A DNA stretch of 64,000 nt from assembly GCA_965644315.1 (NCBI GenBank), contig CBFFRQ010000089.1:186001-250000 (forward strand), written 5' to 3'. Shown here piece by piece: positions 10,137 through 22,100 of the stretch. Source of the stretch: Caecitellus pseudoparvulus. Taxonomy: Eukaryota > Bigyra: Bicosoecida. Every line of letters begins with the position of its first letter. Position 1 is the stretch's first letter. Position numbers and translations under genes: made by a program. The notes under the pieces were generated by a model. It searched no databases. It had not been told where the DNA came from and saw only the letters and a list, made by a program, of their open reading frames with translations.

Positions 10137-13100
10137 TCAGGCCCGGTCGAAGGTGCCGAATTCCACGGACGACAGGGCCAGCGTCATGCGCTCACGCATG
10201 ACGGCGTCGGTGGAGTAGGTTGGCAGGTACACTGCGAATTCACAGGTGGCCGCGATCATGAGGGCTTTGTCGGGGTCTTGCCCCGTGCGCCGCCACTCCC
10301 CCAACTTGAACTTCAGCGAGTCAGGCCACTGCCCAGGCGGCGGCAGGCGCCCCCGCCCCCATGCGAAGCGAATGAACTTCACCTTGAGCTGTTCGTCAAA
10401 GCTGCCGAGAACACGCCAGAAACGCTTCACGACGGGGTGGTTGGAGTTGTACTGCCCTGCGTACTTGGTGTGGGAGCGCAGGCGGTCCACGTCGATGGTG
10501 GCCTCGCCCTGCACCAGGAAGGACAGCTCTGCCGGCGTGAAGGTGCGCAGAACACGCATGGGCAGCAGGGCGTCCAGGCCCCGCTGCATGGCGGCGCAGG
10601 CGGGCTCGAATTCCCGCAGGCGGAAGGCGAGGCAGGCGGTGGCGTGGGCACGCACGGCGGCGGGGGTGGGCGGAACACCGCCCGTTGGCGTGGTCATGCC
10701 GGGGGGCGCCTGAAGCGGAACACGTGTTCCGTCCACGGACACCGCCTCCCACGCCGTGTCCCCCAGCGCAGCCAGCTCCTCATCCGAGCCACCGACGGTG
10801 GCTGCCAGGCGTTGCCGGAGAGCGGACACCGCCGCCTCGTCCGCCGCCTCCAGGTCCGTGGGGGAGGGCGTGAGGCCCAGGATGCAGCGCCAGACGATGG
10901 AGGCGAGGGGGAAGGGCTGGGGCTTGTTCATGCGCACGGCGATGCCCATGAGCACGCCCACCATCTCGAACAGGGCCAGGTCGTAGGGGGAGGTGAGGGC
11001 CGGGTTCGGAACAAATGTTCCGGCTTGGCCCAGGCGCGCCGACGCCCGCGTGGCAGGCAGGAACAGGGACAGGGTGTCCACTCGGAACAGGTCCGCCACC
11101 GCCTCCGTCATCATCTCGTTGAAGAGACCGCCCCAGTCCAAGCCCGCCTGCCGCACAGTGCGCCCCCGCGCGTCAAAGTCCTCGAACCGCACGTTGAACA
11201 GGTTCTTGCGGCTGGAGTGCGGCTTGGTGCGCAGGGGCGCCAGTTTGTCTGCCAGCGCGGCAGCTGACACAGTGCCTGTCGCCGTGTACCCGAACAGGGA
11301 CGCGTGCGTCTGCCCGACGCCGTGCCCTTTGGACCGCGTCCCCGGGCGCATGGGCAGCGACATGGCGGTGCGCAGCTTGGTGGCCAGCTGCACGAACATG
11401 CACTCGGAGGTGCGGGGGGCGACGTTGCCCTCTGCACGACTGGCGCGCGCCTTCCCCGTGTGCATGTGCACCTCCACGCCCAGGCGGGCGGAGTCGTCGC
11501 TGACCGTGTCGTCGATGGCGCGTTTCACGGCGGGCAGCTTGCTGCTCATGAACACGCAGTGACTCACATCCCGCAGGCGGCTGCCCAGGGACCAGCTGGT
11601 GGAGGAGTCAGTGGATGGCGCGGCGGGGCACGCTGCGGAATTTGACGCCTCCCCCTCGAGCAAGGCAGCAGCGGCGTCTGCGGCGTCTGCGGCGCTGACG
11701 AGGGGGGAGTCGAAAGTGAGGGGGCTGAAGCCGCCTGCACCTGTTCCGGCTGTGGGCGGAGCGCCCCCCCCCGCTGCGGCACCACCACCGCCGCCGCCGC
11801 CGCTGCCTCGTGAGTCAGTGTCGTCCACGTACTGCAGCACTGACTCCACACGCTTGTTGAGGAGCATGATGAGGGCAGCTCGCTCGCGCACACGGAGAAT
11901 GTCTACGTCTGCGAGGCCTGGGAACTTGCGGGCGTCCTCGGCGGAGACGGCGAGCTGGGAGATGTCCAGGTGCATCTCCGGCACATCAGCGGTGCGCGCT
12001 TTGGCCTGCAGCCAGTCCGCCAGCAGGGCATCCTGTGCTACACTCCACCGGGACATGTGCACCTGCGCAGCGATGGCTTCGGACTGGGTGAAGGGCCACC
12101 GCCCACGGCCCGTGCGCAGGGCGGCAGCGGGCGTGCCTCGCGCCACCACCATGGCCTTGCACAGCAACACATCGGGCAGGCGCCGGTGCCGGCGCAGGGC
12201 CGTGGCCAAATCCAACACCTCCACCAGACGCTCGTGCAGGGGCATGTCTTTGAAGCGGCGGCCCAGGGTCAGCTCCGGCACGTGGGCGCGGCCCTCTGCC
12301 ATGCTGGTGGGTGCTGGCGGGAGGGGGTCAGCGTCCTCCACGCTGAGGGCCAGGCGCAACGCAGATGAAACGCAGGCCTCGGCACGGCGCGCCATGACGC
12401 AGAGCTGCAGCAGCTGCAGCAGGGCGGGCGGCGGGGCGGCCCGAGATGAAGTCTGGATGTCCTCCAGCCGACTCTGCACCTCGCCGTACACATCCTGCGT
12501 GAGCAGGGACAAGTGCAGTGCACTTGCATCGCGCATGTGCAGGAGGAAGAGGTTGGGCGTGGCCAGCAGCTGCGCCATGATGGGCACCACCCGCTCCTTG
12601 AAGGGCAGGCCTGGCGTGCACAGGTACTTCGCCAGTGCGTTGAAGATGGCGGGGTCGTGCAGTGCGCCGGCAGAGACGACTTCTGGCGCCGACGTTGCGA
12701 GGAAACGCAGGAGCCAGACGCCGAACTCGAAGGACGGCGCGTGCAGCACCTGGCGCTCCGACAGCCAGGACACGGCGCCCATGGGCACGAGAGTCAGGCG
12801 CACACCCCAGAATTCCGACAGCATGCCCGCCGACCCCTGCGGCGGCGTCTCGTTGCACACGACGGAAATTGCCAGCGTGTCGGATGACACGATGAGCGGC
12901 GGCACGGCCCCACCGGCGCCAGCCGCCGCGGCAAAGTGCAGGCCGTACACATACCGACCTGAGGTCGCGCTGGCTACTGACTCGCTGGCCGTGCGCATGG
13001 TGCCAGCCTTGCCTGCCAGGCTGATCCACGCGCTCACGCCTGGCACACCCCGGCGGGCGGGGATGGTGCGTTCCCGGGGGGGCAGGCGGTGTTCCGCGGA

Positions 13101-16100
13101 GGGCGGACAGGGCAGGGCGCAGCGCGGGTCAAAGACGACGCAGATGGCGCTGGCACCAGGGAAGTGGTGCTTCACGTTGAAACTCAGGGGCGACGGCAGG
13201 GGGTGCAGCGTCTCCACGATGCGGGGCGCCCCCGCCACCAGCCCGCCGGCAGACGTCGCCCCGACGATGTTGGGGATGCACTCGTCCACCAGGGCGCGCG
13301 TCACGGGGCCCAGGGCGGCCTGACTCATCGTGCTGGCGGGGCGGGAGTCACCCTCGTCGCCGCCCCCCACGCCCGGCGGCAGCGCCACACGTGTCTCGTC
13401 AAACTCCGGCTTCTCACCCTCACACATCTCGCACGTCACGCTGTGCGGCTCATTCACGAATGTACACCGCTCGCATGCCCACGGCTGCGTCGAAAACGCA
13501 AGTCGGGCTTCAGCTATCGCCGTGGCACGCGCCTCCCTGGCGGCAGCTGCTGCCGCCGCCGCCGCCTCAGCACGCTTCTGCTGCTGGGACAGGTACGCAG
13601 CCAGCGCGCCCTGCATGGGGGCGCGTGATCCGTGTTCCGACTCACCCTTGCCCTCGCTGTGCGCCCCCGCCCCGTCAGCAGTGCCTGCCATGAGGCGTGC
13701 CAGTTGGGCTTCTTGGCGGAGAATTCCGCGGAGAATACGCGCAAACGCCGCCGGTGTCGGGCTGCTCTGTTCCGTCGCCTGCACAGTCGGAACAGCGACG
13801 GCCACGGAGTCGCCCGCGACGCGGCCATGGGGCGTGGCCACCATGCCCGCCCCACGGCCCTCGTCCTTGTCAGGCACTGCTGCCGTGTCACCCCCCCCCT
13901 CACCCCCCTCCTCCTCCTCCTCCTCTGCCACCTCTGCTTCGTTCCCGCTGGCAATGGTGCCGGCAGCCACCAGCCGGAACAGGCGCACCAGTTGCGCCAC
14001 AGAGGCCTGTGCGGCGGCACCCCCCCCGTCGCCGCCTGCGTCGCGCTCCAGAGACAGCTGGATCCACTGTTCCGGAGTCATGGCACTGAGAGCGCTGAGA
14101 ATGGCCCCGCGCGCGTACAGCGTGGCGAGGGATGAGTCAGTGACGGTGGCTGCGGCGGGCAGGCTGGGCGCGCCCGTCACGAGCGCTGCGCCGACGGAGT
14201 GAGGTCGGAACACCCGACTCAGAACACCAGACCCCCGCACCCCCCACATGCCCGCATCCCGATCCGCAGCGGCGGCGGCCTCCGCCTCCGGACCCCGCCC
14301 CAGCAGCGCCCGTGTACTGCCTGCGACGCCACCCCCCCGGCGCTGGGCTTGAGCTGCCTGCCAAGCTGAGGCAAGGGAACGCCCTGTGGAGGTGGAGCGG
14401 TGGGCGCCGCTGGAGGAGCCAGCCAGCACGGCAGCTGACAGGGCCACGGGCAGGGACAGGGCGACGGCGCTGGTGGGGCAGCGCAGGCGCAGTGCGGAAT
14501 TCGAGTCTAAATCCGCAGGGTCAGCCCGCAGCGCCGTGGCTGGGAAGGCGACACGGCCGGCACCTTGCACTTGCACTGCAGCCCCCGGCCACACATGCAC
14601 TTGCCCGGGGGGGGGCAGTGCCACACCTGCTGCCCCATAGCCCGCCATGAGGGTGTGCGCGTGGGCCACGGCGACTGAGGTGCTGACCCACTTCAACGCA
14701 CCACCGTGGCTGCCCAGGCGCCCATAGACGGCGCTGCCGTCCACCTCCCCAGCACCTGCGCCCCCAGCTGCTGCCTGCTGCGTTGCAGGGTGTGTGGGCC
14801 CGCCGCCGCCCCGTGCGGCACCTGACCGGCCGCTGGGACCTTGCGGAGTCACTGCCGCGACGAGCTCCAACGCAGCAGCAGGGCGCACGGTGTGGTGTCC
14901 ATCAGATGCAGCGGGGCTGTCAGTGAGGGCGCCAGCAGCTGCGCTTCGGGCAGCGGCGATGCCGTGGCGAGTGCTGGTTTCGCGGCGCAGGTTGGAGTCT
15001 CGCGCGGAGTATTGTGCGGAGAAATGGGCCCCGTGGTGCTCCAGCCACCCACGTGCCATGGCGACGTTGCCGTCGAACATGTCCAGCGTGTGTTCGCACA
15101 GCTCCTCGGGCATAGAGGTGGCCAGGGCCAGACCCGCCGCGGCAGTGGCGTGGGGTGACTCCACGCAGAAGGACCCTGACGCCGTGCGTTGCAGGGTGCC
15201 CCCGCTGCTGCCGCCGGTGGAGTCACTGGTGAGGGACAGCACTGCCGCCTCCACTGCTGCCGTGGCAGCAGCTTCGCGCCCGGCGGGGGGGGGCTGCAGG
15301 GGGGGTGGAGGGTTGACTGCGGAAACCGGCCCCGCCAACCACTGGTGCAACGCAGCACGGCGCTTCAGCAGGCTCTCCACAGTGAGCACCGTCGGCGCAT
15401 CCAGCGGCCGCAACGCAGCAGGCAGCAGGTCCCGCAGCAAAGCCGGCGGAGCAGCGTCCGAGTCAACCGAGTCACCGCCTTGTCCCGAGGCAGCCTTCTC
15501 CTCAACGTGCGCGCCCCCTTCAGGGGCCCCAGGCAGGGGCGGGAGGGGGGCCAGGTGCAGGCGTAACGCAGCAGGCTGCCGCAGGAAGAGCGGCAGCGCG
15601 TGCAGGGCAAAGGCTCGCAGCTGCGTGAGGGTGCTGACGAGTGCCAGCGCTGGGCCCACCCCCGCCGCATCGGATCCGCGGCGGAAGTCAGCGACGGGCA
15701 GGGCCACGAACGCCTGCAACGCAGCAAGCAGGCGGGGGGCGTTGTCGGGTGGCAGGTGCAGGCTGAGGAGGGGCTGTGGCGGCAGCAGCTGCAGCGCGCC
15801 GTGACTGGCAGTGCTGAAGGTGAGGTGGTCCGTGACGGCGCCGCCAAGGGAGGGGCCCCCCTGACTGCCCCCTGACCCCCCCCTGCTGGCCAGGCGGGCG
15901 TGCCCGGGGGGGGGTCCGCTGCCCCCACTGGCATGGGTCAGGTACGAACACCCACCTGGGGCCATGGCGTGTTCCGTGTTCAGCAGGCCATCCCATGGGC
16001 GGGGCGCCCCGGATAGGTGCGCCCACACCTCGAACAGGGTGGGCCCAGAGGCCGTCACGAAGGCGGGCGGCCCCCCACCCACACTGACTGGGCGCCCCAC

Positions 16101-19100
16101 CGCGAGACCCTCAGCCCAGGTGCCACCCCCCAGCAGGCCTAGAGCGCCAACGGCAGCTTGCAGGGCCACTTGCGCGACCTCACATCGCGTCAGGACAGCC
16201 TGCGCACGGGGGAACTTCAAGTCGCCGCCCCCCGCGTCGGCACGCAGCTGCAGGGCAGGCTCCCGCAGGTGACTCAGTTGACTCGTGGCAACGCACCAGA
16301 CCAGCTCGCGCCAGGCGGTGCTGACATGGCACACGTGCACCAGCAACGCACGGGCCTCCGACCCCAGCGCGATGATGTGGCCTCCCTGCAACGCAGCAGA
16401 GGCGGAGTCATGCGACACGCCCTCCCCGTCCCGCGGCAACGCACCATCCGCGAACACACTGGTGGTCACGGCGCCAGACAGCACCAGCAGGCAGGTGACC
16501 AGCCCCGACGCATCTGGCGTGGGCAGGTTCAGGGGGTGTTCCGGCGTGGGCAGGCGCAGGGGGGATGTTCCGGCTGCGGCACCCCCCCCCTCCTCCCCCC
16601 CTGCCAGCTCCCGCAGCGCCGGCACGAGGCACTGCGGCACAAACTCCGGCCCTGCTGCTGCCAGGATGTGCCCTAGGCAACGCAGGGCCAGGATACTGGA
16701 GTCACTGGGAAGTGCAACGCAGGACAGCAGGTGACTCGCGAAGGCCGTGCTGGCCAGGCGCAGGCCAGCAGCGGGTGATGTGGCGGTGATGCTGGCCAGC
16801 GCCCCCAGCAAGCGCCGCAGCGCCCGCTCCACCTCCAACGCCTCCAGGGCCACCTGCGCATCACCGGGTAGAGTCAGAACAGCGGCGCCCAGGGCGTTTT
16901 TCGCCGCAGGCACCAGCCCCGTCGGCGCGATGCCCGCCGCGCTCAGCGCTGCCAGGCTCTTCGCCGCGGCGCCCTTCCAACGCACCATGCTCTCCTCAGC
17001 AGCCTTCGCTGCGTCTGTTCCGTACTCGCCAGCCCGGAACAGCGCCGCTGCAGCTGGCGCCAGGGTGGCCAGCTCCCCCCGCAAGTACTCCACCACGGGG
17101 CGCTGCAGGGCCAGGATGCCGGACAAGGTGGCGTGGGGTGCGAATTCCGCACTTCCCCCGCCCCCCGCGTCGCCTGGTCGCTGTTCTGGCAGCAGCCCGC
17201 CACCGCCCCGCCGTAGGGCGATGCTGCTGCGGCGGGGGGACTGGGGGGGGGGCGCGTGGGGCTCGGCGCTGGGGGCGGTCAGCCGCGTTTCACCGGCGTT
17301 TCCCAGCGCCTGCAGGGCGAACCACACCTTGACCCAGGCAGCCGCCTCCACGAGCCCCTGCACCGCCTCGCCCGGAGATAGGGGCTCTTTGGGGAAGACG
17401 GGGATGGCGCGGGCCTGTCGTGCAGGCAATTGCCCAGCAAGTGCCCCCACCACCCCCTCGTAGCTGGCCAGCGCACCCGCTGACCCCAGAAACCCCGGCA
17501 CGGCCCGACGGGGGGTGCTGCCCTCCAGCACCTGACTCAGGCAACGCAGGGGGGAGGGCGGCGGTGCCAGGCGGGCCAGGGCCAGTTGGGTCTGTGCCGC
17601 GGCTCGTGTGTCTGCAACGCAGCAGGCCAGGCGCAGCACGCCGCCACCTGCCACCCACACCCCATCCCGTGGCTCCAGGTGCAGCGTCCAGCCGTGCAGG
17701 GCCGCCGCGACGAGGCGGGCCGCGTGCAGAACACGGAACACAGAGGGGTCTGCGGGATCGGGCTGCGTGACGCCCTCGGCGGCTGCGACCAGCTGCTGCG
17801 CGGCCGCCTCCCACACCGCCGTCGCACGGGCCGTCGCGGTTGAGAGCAAGGCCGCTGTGGCCAGTAGACACGCGCGCAAGTGCCCAGCACTTGCTCCGTC
17901 CAGGCCCGCCACGGGGTGTGCCTGGGACAGCGACAGGCCGTGCGCGTGTTCGCCGTCCCACCCGAGCTCCCCGTCGCCACTGAGAACACTGCGGCCCTCC
18001 TCCAGCCCCCCCTGCCCCGATGGCGTCCCCCCCACCACCGCATCCAGCGGCATGGACCCCGCCGCCCCCCCCTCACTGCTGATCCACAGCTGCCGCAGGG
18101 AACGCAGCACAAAGCCCAGTGGAAGGGCGGCCGTGTACGCGGTGGGGGGCCCCGCCTCGTCCCCTGGGCCGCCGCCACCGCCACCGCCACCGCCGCCGGC
18201 GTCAAACTCCGCGACCCGCCCCGCGTCATCAAATGCATCGCCGTACAGCGTGGAGGTCTGGTGCTGGATGCCGCCGCCGCCGCCGCCGCTAGTAGCAGCA
18301 GGGGGAGCGCGGGGGCGGCCGCGGGCCCCATCACCACCGGCGGGGGCGGGGTCCGCGCGGCCACCTGCCGCGGCCCCACCGGCACCGGTCTCGCCTGGGG
18401 GGGAGGCGGCGTCACTCCCGTCGTCCCCCCCTGCACTGGGGTCGCCACCGCCGCCGCCACCTCCCCGCAGAGCAGTCATGAGTGCCTGCACAGTGGGGGT
18501 GGCGCCATGCCCCCCCTCCCAGCCTGAGAGACCCCCGGCGCCGCCGCTGGTGCGTTGCAGCACCGTCACGAGGTGCGGGGGCAAGTACGCAAAGGCGCCT
18601 GCAAGAGCAGGTCGCAGGGCGAGCAGGGCAGCTCGGAGGTCGCAGGGGTCCAGACACGCAGCAAAGGCAGCTCGGAACAGCCGCAAGCCCGCCAACCGCG
18701 AACGCGCCCGTGCGTTAGCGTGCGCGTGGGCTGCTTGCACCGTGGCCAGCGGCACCACCTCCTGCTCCTGCGTTGCACCCGGCTGCGCAACGCGGGAGTC
18801 ACTCCCCGCACCCTGCAGCGTGACGCGCAAGGAAGCCAGGGCTCGCACGTACACGTGGGGGGGTTGCCCGGGTTTCCAGGCCCCCCCCATGCCCGCGTCC
18901 TGGTCCAGACGTGCCTCTGCCCCCTCTGCCAGGCCGTCGCGCAGAAACGCCCCAACGCCGGACAGGATGGAGCTGGTCGCAGCCACCGACTGGTCGTCGA
19001 AGGCGTCCTCCAAGCCGGCTGCCGTCACGCCTGGCACGCTCAGGGCGAGCAGGGACAGGGACGAGTCAACGCCAGCTGTGCTGCTGCGTTGCAACGCAGA

Positions 19101-22100
19101 GTCCGCGCGGGCCAGAGCTGTGGGGGCGGAGGGGGGGGCGGGCACATCCCCATCCCCCGCTGCCGCCGCCCCACCACCCCCCGCGACTGAGCTGGCCAGG
19201 TGTTCCAACTGGGCCCGTAACGCAGCAGGCGTGCTCGCTGCTGCGTTGGCAGCTGGCGGCAGGGACAGCAGGTGCTGGGCGCGCGCGATGATGGCGTCTG
19301 CCGTGAAACGCAGCGCAGCAGGGTCGCTGCCGTGGTGCTGCTTCAGCTTGACTCGCAGGTAGTCCACGTGACTCGCCACCTGCAGCATGGCGGGTGACGG
19401 CGTGAAATCCTTGGTGGCGGCGGCGCCGCGTTCTGCCACCGCCCCCAGCAACGCAGCAGCCTCCCGCCGCAGCCACGGCCCCCCATGCCGCACACAGGCA
19501 GCCGCCACAGCCCCGTCGCAGGGGGCGGGGGGCCGTCGCCGCCGCATCACCTTGGACATGCGCAGGGAGGCAGTGGCCCAAGTGGCGAGGGTGGTCCCAA
19601 ATTCCGCAGCCTGCGCCAGGCGTGGCCCCCCCGCTTCGGGGGCGGCGCCCAGGTCGAACGCCTCGTTGCCGGCCTCCACAGGGGGGGTAAAGGGGGGTCC
19701 TTGGACACCCACCCCCTCTCTCTCCTCCTCATCACCCCCCTGCGGCACCTGCTCCCACAGATGGGGGGCGGTCCACCCCTCATCCAGCGCCGGGCCATCC
19801 TGCAGGGCGGGCATGCCGGAACACAGCCACGCGCCGGTGGCCCCATGCAGAACACCGTGTTCCGAGTCACCCCCCGCGTCGGCCGCCGCCTGGACAAAGG
19901 GCGGCCGCGCCATCCACCGCAGGGATGCGAGCTCCTCGGGGGAGGGCACGGGGCCGGAGGCCAGCACGGCGCCGCAACGCACGAGGGACCACGCCAACGC
20001 ATCATGCAGCGACAGCCACAGGGCCGGCGTGTCGGCCGGCCACGCGACGTGCACGCCCCCCACCTGCATGTGGCCGTACAGGGAGAGGTGGCCGGAGGAG
20101 AGGCGGGTGTCAATTTCCGCAGGCAGCCCTCCGGCGCCCCCGCCCGAGTCAGCGGGGTGCGTGGGAGTCAGGCGCATGGCCTGGCGCAGGGAGCTGCGGA
20201 GGGAGGCTGCATCAGCAGCGTCGGGGACGGTGCGTCGCAGGGCGTCGGCGAGTGCGACCTGCACGCGTGCGAGGGCTGGGCCCAACGCCCATGCCAGCAG
20301 AGGTTCACGCCAGTGCACACGTGCTGCTGCGAGGAGCACGAACAACTGGTCCGCGCCCACCTGCAGCGGCTTCAGCGTCAGAACAGTGGGTGCCTGCTCC
20401 ACGGCGCCAGCGACGTGCTGGGCGAGCTGGTGCACTGCGTCGGCGAGCGCGACCAGCACGCCCTGCCGACTGCCACTGCCGTCGCCGCCGCCGCCCGGCA
20501 GCAGCGTCATGCCGCCCCCCGACGCCGACGCGACGCCCTCACGCCGCACTTCAGATGACGTCACGGAGCCGGCACGGGGGGTCGCAGCGGGGGTGCGTGG
20601 TGCGTTGCCAGTGGACGTCGGCAACCCCGCCGCTCGCTGCGCCAGCAACGCGTTGTACTGACACAGGATGTTGCGGTGGGAGGTGGCGGTGGCCATGGAG
20701 GCGGTGAGTGTTCGGGTGAGAGCCAGAACACCCTGCCGGGTGGGGGATGCGAAGTACGTTGCCGCGCCCACCGTCGGCTCCGGCACTGGCAGCACTGCCG
20801 CGAGGGTGGTGGGTGACGCGAGAATGCCCAGGAGAGGAGTGGAGAGAGACGCCGAGGCCGCATCGTCGGCGGCGGTGATGGAGGCAAGAACACCCCCGAC
20901 AGCCTTGGAGGACACTTGGAACATGGGCAGGGCCAGGGACGTGGCCAGTGCCAGTGCCGTGCGTTGCACTGCGGGCGAGTCAGAGCCGCCAGGGTGCCCC
21001 TGCAACGCGCAACGCAGCATGCTGCCCACGAGGGCAGTGGGCACATCGGCTGCTGATGCAGCTGGCAGCAGGGTGTGCACGAGGCCGGCGGCGGCGGTGG
21101 TGGCTGTGCGCAACATGGGGTCGCGAACGTGCGATCCTGAGTCGCACGTTTGGGACACGTGCAGTGACACCGCCTCCGGGTCCACACCCGACACGTGCAG
21201 CGTGAGCAGGTGCAGGCCGAGCCAGGTGAGAACACGGCAGACGCGGCTGGAGTCTGTTCCGGACAGCACCCAGTCCAGCAGGAACGCCAGCAGGCCAAAT
21301 GTCTCGCCACACACCTCTGCGGCATGGGGAATCTCCACGAAGCCGGGGGCGGAGCCTTTGGGGGGCAGGGGCACCGTCGCGCGATCTGGGATCGCGGGGG
21401 CGTGCGCCCCCCCCACCGCCAGCAGCAGCGCATCGGCTGCCTGCATGGCAGAGACACGGTCAGTGGAGGCGGGGGGCAGGGTGCTCTGGATACCGTCCAG
21501 GTCGCACCAGCCGACCACCGGCCCCCAGTCAGGCGCCAAGCACTCCACACCCCCCGCCACACTGCCCGCCGCCCGCTCCAGCAGCGCCCTGGACACGGTG
21601 GACGTCTGTTGGAAGGCACAGGCGGTGATGAAGGCCGCCACGCCAGCGGCTGACCCGGTGGCGGCCGCCAGACTCAGCAGCGCATCCAGCAGCTGCGACG
21701 TGACGGCGTCGTCCACGCTGGACTGCACACGCAGGAAGAAGGACATGATGCTGCTGCACAGCACGCGAAGGGGGGCGGCGTTCACGGGGGGCGTGGGCCC
21801 AGCCACCATCAGCCGCACATCAAAGAGGCCCGTCACCGCCCACACTGCCTGCTTGAAGTTCACCTCCACGGCGGTGGTGGGCACAGGGGCGGGCAGGGCC
21901 AGGGTCACCTCCAGGTCACTCCCTGACCGCTCGGGGGCCTTCCACGTCGTGGTGCGTTTCGCGGAGTCACCCCCCGCGCCCTCTGCGGTGAGGGTGATGG
22001 TGACGCCGGCAGGCGGCGCTGTGAACGCGAGGGTGGCCTCTGCGAACAGCATGGGCTGCGGGAACCGGAACACCAGGGTGGCGCTGGGCCCACCCACCCC

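Noticed and set aside
10107-11267. Plus-strand ORF of 386 codons opposite the HECT domain
   Set aside because: It is antisense to the conserved HECT catalytic region and has a His/Arg/Gly-rich composition typical of the complement of GC-rich coding DNA.
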